DNA from: Mycobacterium sp. NBC_00419
Lineage (GTDB): Bacteria; Actinomycetota; Actinomycetes; Mycobacteriales; Mycobacteriaceae
Length of the DNA: 64,000 nt
NCBI RefSeq assembly: GCF_036023875.1
Contig: NZ_CP107931.1
Coordinates: forward strand, 5,456,001 to 5,520,000
Direction of reading: 5' to 3'
Positions 48,046 to 58,064 of the stretch are shown here, in pieces. The notes beneath the pieces were generated by a model. That model did not search any database. It was not told where the DNA came from and saw only the letters and a list, made by a program, of their open reading frames with translations. Made by a program: the position numbers and the translations under genes. Numbering within the stretch: position 1 is the first letter of the stretch; each line of letters opens with the position of its first letter.

Positions 48046-49501
48046 TAGCCCGTTTCATGATTATTGGGAGCCGCCGGTATCGGCGGCTTCTGAGGATCTG
48101 ATTGCGCGGTTGTGTGGGGCGTCGCGGGCGGAGAACCGGGCGGGGGCGTCGCGGTTGCGTGCGGTGTGTGAGCTCTTTGAGATGCGCCGTGTGCAGCGTG
48201 GGGAGCGTGCTGACTGGGCGGTGGATACGTGGGCGGCTGTGGGTGCGGAGGTGGCTGCGGCGTTGCGGGTCAGTTTGGCCAAGGCGGGCAGCCTGATGAA
48301 TTACGGGCTGGCGATGCTGCGCCTGCCGGCGGTGGCGGCGGTGTTTGAGGCCGGCGATATCGATGTCGGGGTGTTCGCGGCGATCGTGTTCCGCACGGAG
48401 TTGATCACCGATGAGTCGGCGATGGCGGCGGTCGATGCGGAGTTGGCGGCGCGGGTGGGCCGGTGGCCGTCGATGACGCGGGGCCGGTTGAACTCCGAGA
48501 TTGATCGGGTCGTGGTCCGCCATGATCGCGATGCGGTGCGTCGGGTGCGCGAGCGTGCCCAGGAGCGCCATGTGTCGGTGTGGGACAAGGGTGATGGCAC
48601 GGCCGAGCTCGACGGAGTGTTGGTGTCGAGCGATGCCGCGGCTCTCGATACGCGTCTGGACGGGTTGGCGGGCACGGTGTGCGGTGATGATCCGCGCACC
48701 GTGGAGCAGCGTCGTGCGGATGCGTTGGGGGCGTTGGCGGTGGGGATGGATCGGCTGGCGTGCCGCTGCGGCAACCCCGACTGCCCCGCTGGGGAGCGGC
48801 CCGCGAACCAGGGTGTGGTGATCCATGTCGTGGCGGAGCAGGCCACGGTGGAGGGCCGCTCGCAGGCGCCGGGGTATCTGATGGGCACCAATGCGCTGAT
48901 CTCGGCGGAGTTGGTGGCCGAGTTGGCCCGCACGGCTAAGCAGCGGCCGTTGTTTGACTTCACCGGTAGCCCGGCGGAGGCGGGGTATCGGCCCTCGCAG
49001 GGGTTGGCCGATTTTGTGCGGGCTCGGGATCTGACGTGTCGCGCGCCTGGGTGTGATCGCCCCGCGACCGATTGCGATCTGGACCATACGATTCCGTATC
49101 CGTTGGGTCCCACCCATGCCGGAAACCTCAAATGTCTGTGCCGGGTGCATCATTTGCTGAAAACGTTCTGGGGGTGGCGCGATGAACAACTCCCGGATGG
49201 CACGGTGATCTGGCGGATCCCGGGTGGGTCGACCTACATCACCACCCCCGGCAGCGTCTTCCTGTTCCCGACGCTGGTGGCACCGACACCGTCGCGCCAT
49301 CAGGGAGGCCACCGCGAGGCTTGCGAGCCCGGTGAGCAACGTGGGGTGATGATGCCCCGCCGGACCCGCACCCGCGCCCAGAACCGGGCACACGCGATCA
49401 CCACCGAACGGACCCGCAACCACAACGACCGCAGAACCCGCCACGCCGCGATCCTCGGAACACCACCACCGGACAACGACGCCGACCCACCGCCCTTCTA
49501 G
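48038..49501 (+). CDS. 13E12-family protein with DUF222 and HNH nuclease domains
   Basis: A 487-residue member of the actinobacterial 13E12 repeat family. The N-terminal ~300 residues are DUF222 (ASRLRAVCELFEMRRVQRGER, then VAAALRVSLAKAGSLMNYGLAM). The C-terminal HNH domain shows zinc-type cysteines and catalytic His (CRAPGCDRPATDCDLDHTIPYP, then NLKCLCRVHHLLKTF). The tail is basic and disordered. Several M. tuberculosis family members are SOS-regulated, and REP13E12 copies serve as phage phiRv1 attachment sites. Its GTG/GCG-rich codon style differs from its neighbours. It separates lgt from the TM2 gene, which are adjacent in M. tuberculosis, suggesting a lineage-specific insertion. ATG 48038 lies inside the SOS box. 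Confidence 0.9.
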   Translation: MFDSPFHDYWEPPVSAASEDLIARLCGASRAENRAGASRLRAVCELFEMRRVQRGERADWAVDTWAAVGAEVAAALRVSLAKAGSLMNYGLAMLRLPAVAAVFEAGDIDVGVFAAIVFRTELITDESAMAAVDAELAARVGRWPSMTRGRLNSEIDRVVVRHDRDAVRRVRERAQERHVSVWDKGDGTAELDGVLVSSDAAALDTRLDGLAGTVCGDDPRTVEQRRADALGALAVGMDRLACRCGNPDCPAGERPANQGVVIHVVAEQATVEGRSQAPGYLMGTNALISAELVAELARTAKQRPLFDFTGSPAEAGYRPSQGLADFVRARDLTCRAPGCDRPATDCDLDHTIPYPLGPTHAGNLKCLCRVHHLLKTFWGWRDEQLPDGTVIWRIPGGSTYITTPGSVFLFPTLVAPTPSRHQGGHREACEPGEQRGVMMPRRTRTRAQNRAHAITTERTRNHNDRRTRHAAILGTPPPDNDADPPPF

Positions 49502-49545
49502 GCGGCAAAGCTTCATCCGATGACGCACTCTGGCATGCTGAGCGC

Positions 49546-49935
49546 ATGACCGAGCCGCAGTTCGGGGGCACCGAGGGCAGCACACCGCCGCCTAACTACC
49601 CACCGCCTCCCAACTACCCACCGCCCACCCAGTTTCCGACCCAGTTCGGCTACCAGGATCCGTCGGCACCCTATGGTCGTCATCCGATCACGGGCGAGCC
49701 GCTGTCGGACAAGTCGAAGGTCGTCGCGGGACTGCTGCAGCTCCTGGGGTTAGTCGGTCTCGTCGGTATCGGCCGGATCTACCTCGGCTACACCGGCCTA
49801 GGGGTCGCCCAGTTGCTCGTCGGCCTGGTCACCTGCGGCATCGGTGCGGTCATCTGGGGCATTGTCGACGCCGTGCTGATCCTCACCGACAAGGTCCGCG
49901 ACCCACAGGGCCGTCCGCTGCGTGATGGAACCTAG
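49546..49935 (+). CDS. TM2-domain membrane protein (Rv1615 type)
   Basis: A 129-residue protein. A proline/tyrosine-rich cytosolic N-terminus with NYPPPPNYPPPTQFPTQFGY precedes a two-helix TM2 domain (VAGLLQLLGLVGLVGIGRIYLG, then GVAQLLVGLVTCGIGAVIWGIVDAVLIL). The function is unknown. The 3' end overlaps the next gene by 11 bases. The 44-base gap before it shows only a CATGCT hexamer six bases before the ATG, a weak -10 candidate. Confidence 0.8.
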   Translation: MTEPQFGGTEGSTPPPNYPPPPNYPPPTQFPTQFGYQDPSAPYGRHPITGEPLSDKSKVVAGLLQLLGLVGLVGIGRIYLGYTGLGVAQLLVGLVTCGIGAVIWGIVDAVLILTDKVRDPQGRPLRDGT

Positions 49936-50338
49936 CGCGCCGCACACCCACGGCACCCGCCGCTACGCAGCGCTCGGTACGGGCCTGCTCGCCGCGGGTG
50001 CGCTGACCTACATCGGCCTGGCCGACCCGCACCGCCCCGGCTTTCTGTTTCCGCCCTGCCCGTTCAAGCTGCTTACCGGCTGGAACTGCCCGGCCTGCGG
50101 TGGCCTGCGCATGACCCACGACCTCCTGAACGGCAACTTCGCCGCCGCCGTCGTCGACAACGTCTTTCTGCTGGTCGGGCTGCCCGTGCTGGTCCTCTGG
50201 GTGATCTGGCGGATCCGGCAGGGCCGACGGGCATTCACCGTGCCCGTGATCATCGTCTTCGCGGTCGCCGCGATCGCCTGGACGATCACCCGCAATATGC
50301 CCGGCTTCCCGCTGGTCCCCACAATTCTCGGCCAGTAG
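49925..50338 (+). CDS. DUF2752 membrane protein (Rv1616 type)
   Basis: A 137-residue membrane protein with about three helices. The family signature CPFKLLTGWNCPACGGLRMTHDLLNGN, with three cysteines, is near residue 43. FLLVGLPVLVLWVIWRIRQ and VPVIIVFAVAAIAWTITRN are membrane segments. It is paired with the TM2 gene through an 11-base overlap. The function is unknown. A GTG one codon earlier (49922) is possible. Confidence 0.8.
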   Translation: MEPSAPHTHGTRRYAALGTGLLAAGALTYIGLADPHRPGFLFPPCPFKLLTGWNCPACGGLRMTHDLLNGNFAAAVVDNVFLLVGLPVLVLWVIWRIRQGRRAFTVPVIIVFAVAAIAWTITRNMPGFPLVPTILGQ

Positions 50339-50355
50339 CCAACCTGCCTCGCTGA

Positions 50356-50514
50356 TACACTCAGTAACCGGTGCGGCGGTTCGCCGCGCCGAATCATCGG
50401 GCCGGCGCAGTCCCGGACATCACACGTCAGACTGCGGCGAGGCCGAAAGTCCCAGTGCCCTTTGTGCACAACAGCTTTCACGCTCCGCATGATCGACTGC
50501 GGAGGAGTGTGAAG
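50356..50514 (+). promoter_or_regulatory. gltB promoter and long leader
   Basis: TACACT (50356-50361) is a good -10. A transcript from about 50368 would have a ~147-base leader. Near its 5' end is a hairpin with six-base stems GCGGCG (50373-50378) and CGCCGC (50382-50387). GGAGGAG at 50501-50507 is a strong ribosome-binding site for the ATG at 50515. The leader is open in the gltB frame from a GTG at 50371. I recognise no known riboswitch. The gap from the upstream gene is 176 bases. Confidence 0.45.
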
Positions 50515-53500
50515 ATGCTGTATTCGGCACTTCCGGAAGCGCAGGGTCTCTACGACCCCCAGAACGAGTCCGACTCGTGCGGTGTTGCGATGGTCGCCGA
50601 CATCCAGGGCCGACGCTCGCACGCCATCGTCAACGACGGTCTGGTCGCGCTGGAGCACCTCGAACATCGCGGCGCGGCCGGAGCCGAACCCAACAGCGGC
50701 GACGGTGCCGGCATCCTGCTGCAACTGCCCGTCGAACTACTGCGCGACGTGGTGGGCTTCGCGCTGCCCGAGCCCTCCGCGGACGGCGCCAATACCTTTG
50801 CCGCCGGCATCTGCTTCCTGCCGCAAGACCCCGAGGCCAGGCGGGCCGCCTCCGAGCGGGTCGAAGAGATCGTGCGCGACGAGGGCCTGGAGGTCCTGGG
50901 CTGGCGGGCCGTCCCAGTCGATCCCGACGGCGCCGAAGTCGGTGCGACCGCGGTGGGCTGCATGCCCTATATGTCGATGCTCTTCGTCGCTGCCCCCGAC
51001 CGCGGTGGCCTGCGCCCAGCGGGTATCGATCTCGATCGGCTGGTCTACCCAGCTCGCAAGCGTGCCGAGCAGCAAGACGTGTACTTCCCGTCGCTGTCCA
51101 GTCGCACCATGGCCTACAAAGGCATGCTCACCACGATGCAGCTGCCCAAGTACTTTCCGGATCTGCGTGACGAGCGCTGTGCGAGCGCGATCGCGATTGT
51201 GCACAGCCGCTTCTCCACGAATACCTTCCCGTCCTGGCCGCTGGCCCACCCGTTCCGCTTCGTGGCCCACAACGGCGAGATCAACACCGTGCGCGGCAAC
51301 CGCAACCGCATGCACGCCCGCGAGGCGATGCTGGCCAGCTCCACCATCAAGGGCGATATGGCCCGGCTCTCGCCGATCTGCACCCCTGAAGCCTCAGACT
51401 CGGCCTCCTTCGACCAGGTTCTGGAACTGCTGCACCTCGGCGGGCGCAGCCTGCCGCATGCGGTGATGATGATGATCCCGGAGGCCTGGGAGAACAACAC
51501 CACCATGGATCCGGCCCGCCGGGCGTTCTGTCAGTACCACGCCTCGCTGATGGAGCCGTGGGACGGGCCGGCCTGCGTGACGTTCACCGACGGCACGGTG
51601 GTCGGCGCGGTGTTGGACCGCAACGGTTTACGGCCCGGCCGGTGGTGGCGCACCATTGACGACCGGGTGATCCTGGCCAGCGAGAGTGGTGTGCTGGACA
51701 TCCCGTCGGGCGAGGTCGTCGCCAAGGGCCGGCTGGAGCCCGGCAAGATGTTCCTCATCGACACCGCCGCCGGGCGCATCGTGTCCGACGACGAGATCAA
51801 GGGCCAACTGGCCGCCGCGGAACCGTACGCGGAGTGGCTGCACGCGGGCCTGCTCGATCTGAAGACGCTGCCCGCCCGCTGCCGTGTGCAGCCCAACCAC
51901 GAGTCGGTGGTTCGCCGCCAGATCGCCTTCGGCTACACCGAAGAGGACCTGCGAATCCTGCTCACCCCGATGGCGGCCTCCGGTCAGGAGCCGCTCGGCT
52001 CGATGGGCACCGACACCCCGCCCGCTGTTCTGTCGCAGCGTTCCAAACTGATCTACGACTACTTCGTGGAACTGTTCGCGCAGGTGACCAATCCGCCTCT
52101 GGACGCGATCCGCGAAGAGATCGTCACCTCCATGGCCCGCGTGATGGGGCCCGAGCAGAACCTGCTGGCCCCCACCGCGGCATCCTGCCGCCAGATCCTG
52201 CTGCACTGGCCCGTCCTCGACAACGACGAGCTGAGCCGGATCGTCCACATCAACGACGACGGTGAGCAGCCCGGCCTGAAAACCGCCGTGCTGCGCGCGC
52301 TCTACGACGTCGAGCGTGGCGGCGAGGGGTTGGCCGAGGCCATCGAGGACCTGCGCCGCCGCGCGTCCAAGGCGATCGCCAAAGGTGCTCGCACCCTGGT
52401 CATCTCAGATCGCGACTCGGATCACACCCGCGCGCCGATTCCATCGCTGCTGGCGGTCTCGGCCGTACACCATCACCTGGTGCGCACCAAGCAGCGCACC
52501 ACGGTGGCCCTGGTGGTCGAAAGCGGTGACGCCCGCGAGGTTCACCACATCGCCCTGCTCATCGGCTACGGCGCCGCGGCGGTCAACCCGTATCTGGCGT
52601 TCGAGTCCATCGAGGACCTCATCCGTGAGGGCGAACTCACCGGCATCGAGGCACCCACCGCAGTCCGCAACTACCTCAAGGCGCTCGGCAAGGGTGTCAT
52701 GAAGGTGATGAGCAAGATGGGTATCTCCACCGTCGGGTCCTACACCGGCGCACAGGCTTTCGAGGCCATTGGGCTGAGCAAGGAAGTCGTCGACGAGTAC
52801 CTGACCGGTACGGTCAGCCAGATCGGCGGTATCGGGCTCGAGGTGATTGCCGAGGAGGTCAAGCTGCGCCATCGGCGGGCCTACCCGGAGAACCCCACCG
52901 AGCGGGTGCATCGCCGCCTCGAGGTCGGCGGCGAATACCAGTTCCGGCGCGAGGGCGAGCTGCACCTGTTCACCCCGGAAACTGTTTTCCTGCTTCAGCA
53001 TTCGACCCGCACGGGACGCCACGAGGTGTTCGCCAAGTACTCCGAGGAGGTCAACCGGCTCTCCCGTGAAGGCGGCACCTTGCGCGGGCTGTTCAGCTTC
53101 AAAGCCGATCTACGCCCGCCCGTTCCGCTGGACGAGGTGGAGTCCGTCGACTCGATCTGCGCCCGGTTCAACACCGGGGCGATGAGCTACGGCTCGATCT
53201 CCAAGGAAGCCCACGAGACCATGGCCATCGCCATGAACAACCTCGGCGGGCGCTCCAACAGCGGCGAGGGCGGCGAGGATGCCGACCGGCTCTACGACCC
53301 GCGGCGGCGCAGCGCCGTCAAGCAGGTCGCCTCCGGGCGGTTCGGTGTCACCAGCGACTACCTGGTGAACGCCAGCGACATCCAGATCAAGATGGCCCAG
53401 GGCGCCAAGCCTGGTGAGGGCGGTCAGCTGCCCGGGTTCAAGGTCTATCCGAGCATCGCCAAGACGCGCCATTCCACCCCCGGTGTCGGTCTGATCTCCC

Positions 53501-55071
53501 CGCCACCGCACCATGACATCTACTCCATCGAGGATCTGGCGCAGCTGATCCACGACCTCAAGAACGCGAACTCGCAGGCCCGCATTCACGTCAAACTGGT
53601 GAGCTCGGTCGGTGTCGGCACGGTCGCCGCCGGGGTCTCCAAGGCCCATGCCGACGTCGTGCTGATCTCCGGGTACGACGGCGGCACCGGCGCGGCTCCG
53701 CTGACCAGCCTCAAGCACGCCGGCGCACCGTGGGAGATCGGCCTGGCCGACACTCAGCAGACCTTGATGCTCAACGGACTTCGCGACCGCATCACCGTGC
53801 AGTGCGACGGCGGCCTGCGTACCGCCCGCGACGTGGTGATCGCCGCACTGCTCGGGGCCGAGGAGTTCGGCTTCTCCACCGCTCCGCTGGTGGTGGCGGG
53901 GTGCATCATGATGCGGGTCTGCCACCTCGACACCTGCCCGGTCGGCGTTGCCACCCAGAACCCCGAACTGCGGGAACGATTCAACGGCAAACCGGAATTC
54001 GTTGAGAACTTCTTCCGCTTCATCGCCGAGGACGTCCGAAAGATGCTCGCCGAGTTGGGATTCCGCAGCATCGACGAGGCGGTCGGCCATGCCGAGGTAC
54101 TCGACACCGACACCGCGGTCGCGCATTGGAAGAGTGAAGGTCTGGATCTGAGCCCGATCTTCGCCGTCCCGTCCGACGCGCACGGCGAACCGCTGACCCA
54201 GCGCCGCCGCACCCGCGATCAGGATCACGGTCTGGACCAGGCGCTGGATCGCACCCTGATCGCACTGGCCGAGGGCGCCCTCGAGGATGCCCATCCGGTA
54301 CGGCTCGAACTGCCGGTGCGCAACGTCAACCGGACGGTGGGAACCCTGCTGGGCTCGGAGGTCACCCGGCGCTACGGCTCTCAGGGCCTGCCCGACGACA
54401 CCATCCACGTCACCCTCACCGGGTCGGCGGGCCAGTCGATCGGAGCCTTCCTGCCCCCGGGCATCACGCTCGAACTCATCGGTGACGCCAATGACTACGT
54501 GGGCAAGGGACTGTCCGGCGGCCGGGTGATCGTGCGACCGCCCGACGACGTGTTGTTCCTGCCGGAGGACAACGTCATCGCCGGCAACACCCTGCTCTAC
54601 GGAGCCACCTCCGGTGAGCTGTATCTGCGGGGCCGGGTCGGAGAGCGCTTTGCCGCCCGCAACTCCGGTGCTCTCGCGGTGACCGAGGGAGTGGGTGACC
54701 ACGCCTGCGAGTACATGACCGGCGGACGGGTGGTGGTGCTGGGACTCACCGGCCGCAACTTCGCCGCTGGAATGTCCGGAGGCATCGCCTTCGTGCTCGG
54801 GCTGGATCCGTCGAAGGTCAACACCGCCATGGTCGAACTGCAGCGGCCCGAACCAGACGATCTGGTCTGGCTGCGCGACGCGGTGACGCACCACGCCCGC
54901 TACACCGGCAGCACACTGGCACGCTCGGTGCTGTCCGACTGGCCAAGGCGCAGTTCGCAGTTCACCAAGATCATGCCGACGGACTATCAGAAGGTGCTGG
55001 AAGCGACCAGGATGGCCAAGGCAGAAGGGCGCGACGTGGACACCGCGATCATGGAGGCGACCCGTGGCTGA
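50515..55071 (+). CDS. gltB: Glutamate synthase (GOGAT) large subunit
   Basis: A 1518-residue enzyme that, with GltD, makes two glutamates from glutamine and 2-oxoglutarate. Cys22 ([16 protein letters not shown]) is the N-terminal glutaminase nucleophile exposed after removal of a 21-residue propeptide. Class II amidotransferase motifs follow ([30 protein letters not shown]). The FMN synthase domain lies at about 860-1210, with the [3Fe-4S] cysteines C1130, C1136 and C1141 ([12 protein letters not shown]). The C-terminal GXGXG beta-helix ends the protein. ATG 50515 is supported by the strong ribosome-binding site. It overlaps gltD by eight bases. Confidence 0.95.
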   Translation: MLYSALPEAQGLYDPQNESDSCGVAMVADIQGRRSHAIVNDGLVALEHLEHRGAAGAEPNSGDGAGILLQLPVELLRDVVGFALPEPSADGANTFAAGICFLPQDPEARRAASERVEEIVRDEGLEVLGWRAVPVDPDGAEVGATAVGCMPYMSMLFVAAPDRGGLRPAGIDLDRLVYPARKRAEQQDVYFPSLSSRTMAYKGMLTTMQLPKYFPDLRDERCASAIAIVHSRFSTNTFPSWPLAHPFRFVAHNGEINTVRGNRNRMHAREAMLASSTIKGDMARLSPICTPEASDSASFDQVLELLHLGGRSLPHAVMMMIPEAWENNTTMDPARRAFCQYHASLMEPWDGPACVTFTDGTVVGAVLDRNGLRPGRWWRTIDDRVILASESGVLDIPSGEVVAKGRLEPGKMFLIDTAAGRIVSDDEIKGQLAAAEPYAEWLHAGLLDLKTLPARCRVQPNHESVVRRQIAFGYTEEDLRILLTPMAASGQEPLGSMGTDTPPAVLSQRSKLIYDYFVELFAQVTNPPLDAIREEIVTSMARVMGPEQNLLAPTAASCRQILLHWPVLDNDELSRIVHINDDGEQPGLKTAVLRALYDVERGGEGLAEAIEDLRRRASKAIAKGARTLVISDRDSDHTRAPIPSLLAVSAVHHHLVRTKQRTTVALVVESGDAREVHHIALLIGYGAAAVNPYLAFESIEDLIREGELTGIEAPTAVRNYLKALGKGVMKVMSKMGISTVGSYTGAQAFEAIGLSKEVVDEYLTGTVSQIGGIGLEVIAEEVKLRHRRAYPENPTERVHRRLEVGGEYQFRREGELHLFTPETVFLLQHSTRTGRHEVFAKYSEEVNRLSREGGTLRGLFSFKADLRPPVPLDEVESVDSICARFNTGAMSYGSISKEAHETMAIAMNNLGGRSNSGEGGEDADRLYDPRRRSAVKQVASGRFGVTSDYLVNASDIQIKMAQGAKPGEGGQLPGFKVYPSIAKTRHSTPGVGLISPPPHHDIYSIEDLAQLIHDLKNANSQARIHVKLVSSVGVGTVAAGVSKAHADVVLISGYDGGTGAAPLTSLKHAGAPWEIGLADTQQTLMLNGLRDRITVQCDGGLRTARDVVIAALLGAEEFGFSTAPLVVAGCIMMRVCHLDTCPVGVATQNPELRERFNGKPEFVENFFRFIAEDVRKMLAELGFRSIDEAVGHAEVLDTDTAVAHWKSEGLDLSPIFAVPSDAHGEPLTQRRRTRDQDHGLDQALDRTLIALAEGALEDAHPVRLELPVRNVNRTVGTLLGSEVTRRYGSQGLPDDTIHVTLTGSAGQSIGAFLPPGITLELIGDANDYVGKGLSGGRVIVRPPDDVLFLPEDNVIAGNTLLYGATSGELYLRGRVGERFAARNSGALAVTEGVGDHACEYMTGGRVVVLGLTGRNFAAGMSGGIAFVLGLDPSKVNTAMVELQRPEPDDLVWLRDAVTHHARYTGSTLARSVLSDWPRRSSQFTKIMPTDYQKVLEATRMAKAEGRDVDTAIMEATRG

Positions 55072-56563
55072 CCCGACCGGCTTCCTGAGAGTCCCGAAGA
55101 TCGAGGCCGCCAAGCGGCCCGTCGACGAACGCGTCGGCGACTGGAACGAGGTCTACGAGTCGCAGGACCCGCAGCAGCGGGCCGGTGAGGTGGCTCAACA
55201 GGCCCGCCGTTGCATGGACTGCGGTATTCCCTTCTGTCACTCCGGCACTGCGGGGTGCCCGCTGGGCAATCTCATCCCGGAATGGAACGACCTGGTCCGG
55301 CGCGGTCGCTGGGATGCGGCCAGTGAACGTCTGCACGCCACCAACAATTTCCCGGAGTTCACCGGTCGGCTGTGTCCGGCGCCGTGCGAGGCGGCCTGCG
55401 TGCTCTCGATCGCCGAGGACCAGACCGGTGGCAGCGTCACCATCAAGCGCATCGAGAACACCATCGTCGACACCGCCTGGCGGCTGGGCATCGTCGAAGC
55501 CCAGTCGGCCGCGATCGGCACCGGCAAGAACGTAGCCGTGGTCGGCTCGGGTCCCGCCGGCCTGGCCGCCGCCCAGCAGCTGACTAGGGCCGGTCATCAC
55601 GTCACGGTCTACGAGCGCGACGACCGACTCGGCGGGCTGCTGCGCTATGGCATCCCCGAGTACAAGTTGGAGAAGGCGACGCTCAACCAGAGACTGTCCC
55701 AGATGCGTGCGGAGGGAACACGTTTCGTCACTGACTGCGAGGTTGGCGTGGACGTCTCGGTCGAGGAACTGCGGCACCGGTTCGACGCCGTCGTACTCGC
55801 GGTCGGTGCGCTGCGCGGTCGCGACAACACCGTCGAAGGGCGCCAGCTGCGGGGTGTCCATCTGGCGATGGAGCACCTGGTGCCCGCCAACCGGGAATGC
55901 GAGGGCGACGGCCCGTCCCGCATTACGGCCAAGGGCAAGCACGTGGTGATCATCGGCGGTGGTGACACCGGTGCCGACTGCCTGGGCACCGCGCACCGCC
56001 AGGGGGCGGTCTCGGTGACCCAACTCGACTACAACCCACAGCCGCCGGATGTCCGCGACGACGCCCAGTCGCCGTGGCCCACCTGGCCGCTGGTGCTGCG
56101 AACCTCACCCGCCCACGCCGAAGGCGGCGCAGTGCACTACGAGGTTGCGGTCCAGCGCTTCGTCGGCGACGAGGAAGGCCACGTCCGGGCCATGGAGATC
56201 GCCGAGGTGAAGGTCGAGCGGGTCGACGGCCGCCGGATCATCTCCCCGGTGGGCCAGCCATTCCAAATCCCTTGCGATCTGGCGTTGTTGGCCATCGGGT
56301 TCGAGGGCGTCGAGCACATGCCACTGCTCACCGATCTCGGAATCGAGCTGAGTAAACGCGGTGCCATCTCGTGCGGATCTGATTGGCAGACTTCGGCTCC
56401 CGGCGTCTTCGTCTGCGGTGACGCCCATCGCGGTGCCTCGTTGGTGGTGTGGGCGATCGCCGAGGGTCGCGCTGCGGCGCATGCCGTTGACACCTACCTG
56501 ATGGGGGATTCGGACCTGCCTGAACCGGTACGGCCGAATCAGTTGCCACTGGCGGTCGTCTGA
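55064..56563 (+). CDS. gltD: Glutamate synthase small subunit
   Basis: A 499-residue NADPH-FAD subunit passing electrons to GltB. The N-terminal 4Fe-4S cysteines are in [20 protein letters not shown] and [16 protein letters not shown] and NAD(P)H folds are [16 protein letters not shown] and [43 protein letters not shown] closes the FAD site. The start is GTG at 55064. In M. tuberculosis gltBD lies elsewhere, while M. smegmatis has it here beside pykA (from memory). Confidence 0.95.
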   Translation: MADPTGFLRVPKIEAAKRPVDERVGDWNEVYESQDPQQRAGEVAQQARRCMDCGIPFCHSGTAGCPLGNLIPEWNDLVRRGRWDAASERLHATNNFPEFTGRLCPAPCEAACVLSIAEDQTGGSVTIKRIENTIVDTAWRLGIVEAQSAAIGTGKNVAVVGSGPAGLAAAQQLTRAGHHVTVYERDDRLGGLLRYGIPEYKLEKATLNQRLSQMRAEGTRFVTDCEVGVDVSVEELRHRFDAVVLAVGALRGRDNTVEGRQLRGVHLAMEHLVPANRECEGDGPSRITAKGKHVVIIGGGDTGADCLGTAHRQGAVSVTQLDYNPQPPDVRDDAQSPWPTWPLVLRTSPAHAEGGAVHYEVAVQRFVGDEEGHVRAMEIAEVKVERVDGRRIISPVGQPFQIPCDLALLAIGFEGVEHMPLLTDLGIELSKRGAISCGSDWQTSAPGVFVCGDAHRGASLVVWAIAEGRAAAHAVDTYLMGDSDLPEPVRPNQLPLAVV

Positions 56564-56617
56564 GTGAACACCCCGCCACCGCGATCTGTATCGGTCGAGA
56601 TGCCCGTGATCCGCGAC

Positions 56618-56623
56618 TATGCT
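56618..56623 (+). promoter_or_regulatory. Candidate -10 box for pykA
   Basis: TATGCT lies eight bases before the pykA GTG at 56632, so transcription would begin within one or two bases of the start codon. The 68-base gap after gltD shows no terminator hairpin with a U-run. Confidence 0.45.
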
Positions 56624-56631
56624 GAGGCGTC

Positions 56632-58050
56632 GTGACTAGACGCGGCAAGATTGTCTGTACTCTCGGCCCGGCCACGAGCACCGATGAGTCGGTGAAGGCT
56701 CTCGTCGAGGTGGGCATGGACGTCGCCCGCCTGAACTTCAGCCACGGCGACTATGTCGACCATGAGGCCGCCTATAACCGGGTTCGCAAAGCGTCGAATT
56801 CCACGGGCCGCGCGGTCGGTATCCTCGCCGATCTTCAGGGCCCCAAAATTCGGCTCGGCCGGTTCGCCGAGGGCCCGACTTATTGGGCGAACGGCGAGAC
56901 TGTCCGCATCACGGTCGAAGACTGCGAAGGCACCCACGATCGGGTGTCGACCACCTACAAGCAGTTGTCCAAGGATGCCCAGCCGGGGGACCGGTTGCTC
57001 ATCGACGACGGCAAGGTCGCCCTGGTGGTCGAGCACATCGACGGCGACGACGTGGTCTGCACCGTCACCGAGGGCGGCCCGGTGAGCAACAACAAGGGTC
57101 TGTCGCTGCCCGGGATGAACGTGTCGGTGCCCGCCTTGTCGGAGAAGGACATCGACGATCTCGAGTTCGCGCTGCGCCTCGGGGTGGACCTGGTGGCGCT
57201 GTCGTTCGTCCGGTCGCCCGCCGACGCCGAACTGGTGCACGAGGTGATGGACCGGGTGGGCCGGCGTGTCCCGGTGATCGCGAAGCTGGAGAAGCCCGAG
57301 GCAGTCGACAATCTCGAAGCGATCGTGCTGGCCTTCGATGCGGTGATGGTCGCCCGCGGTGACCTGGGCGTCGAGTTGCCTCTCGAAGAGGTGCCGCTGG
57401 TGCAGAAGCGGGCCATCCAGATGGCCCGGGAGAACGCCAAGCCGGTGATCGTGGCCACCCAGATGCTCGAGTCGATGATCGAGAACTCCCGCCCGACCCG
57501 CGCCGAGGCCTCCGACGTCGCCAACGCGGTAATGGACGGCGCCGACGCGGTGATGCTGTCCGGCGAGACCTCGGTGGGCAAGTTCCCGCTCGAGGCGGTG
57601 CGCACGATGGCCAGGATCATCTCGGCCGTCGAGGACAATTCCACCGCGGCCCCGCCGTTGACCCACGTGCCCCGCACCAAACGTGGCGTCATCTCCTATG
57701 CCGCCCGCGACATCGGCGAACGCCTCGACGCCAAGGCGCTGGTGGCCTTCACCCAGTCCGGCGACACCGTGCGCAGGCTGGCCCGGCTGCACACCCCGCT
57801 GCCGTTGCTGGCGTTCACGGCGCTGCCGGAGGTCCGCAGCCAGCTGGCGATGACCTGGGGAACCGAGACGTTCATCGTTCCGCACATGAAGCAGACCGAC
57901 GACATGATCCGTCAGGTCGACCATTCCCTGCTGCAGCTGGGCCGCTACAAGCGCGGTGATCTGGTTGTCATCGTCGCTGGTGCTCCGCCGGGCACAGTAG
58001 GCTCGACGAACCTGATCCACGTCCACCGCATCGGTGAGGACGACCACTAG
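56632..58050 (+). CDS. pykA: Pyruvate kinase
   Basis: A 472-residue glycolytic enzyme making pyruvate and ATP from phosphoenolpyruvate and ADP. Conserved stretches are KIVCTLGPATSTDES, VARLNFSHGDY, GILADLQGPKIRLG, VIAKLEKPEAVDNLEAI (catalytic Lys), VMVARGDLGVELPLEEVPLVQKRAI and ATQMLESMIENSRPTRAEASDVANAV. The C-terminal regulatory domain is present. The start is GTG at 56632, probably read from a leaderless message. Confidence 0.96.
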   Translation: MTRRGKIVCTLGPATSTDESVKALVEVGMDVARLNFSHGDYVDHEAAYNRVRKASNSTGRAVGILADLQGPKIRLGRFAEGPTYWANGETVRITVEDCEGTHDRVSTTYKQLSKDAQPGDRLLIDDGKVALVVEHIDGDDVVCTVTEGGPVSNNKGLSLPGMNVSVPALSEKDIDDLEFALRLGVDLVALSFVRSPADAELVHEVMDRVGRRVPVIAKLEKPEAVDNLEAIVLAFDAVMVARGDLGVELPLEEVPLVQKRAIQMARENAKPVIVATQMLESMIENSRPTRAEASDVANAVMDGADAVMLSGETSVGKFPLEAVRTMARIISAVEDNSTAAPPLTHVPRTKRGVISYAARDIGERLDAKALVAFTQSGDTVRRLARLHTPLPLLAFTALPEVRSQLAMTWGTETFIVPHMKQTDDMIRQVDHSLLQLGRYKRGDLVVIVAGAPPGTVGSTNLIHVHRIGEDDH

Positions 58051-58064
58051 ACCGGGAGCGACAC

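Noticed and set aside
47921..49585. 554-codon minus-strand open frame opposite the 13E12 gene
   Set aside because: Arg/His-rich shadow translation with no domain. The plus-strand gene has the HNH motif, SOS box and start.
50339..50514. GlnR site upstream of gltB
   Set aside because: Scanning for AC-N9-AC pairs around the predicted promoter gave no acceptable match at the expected position.
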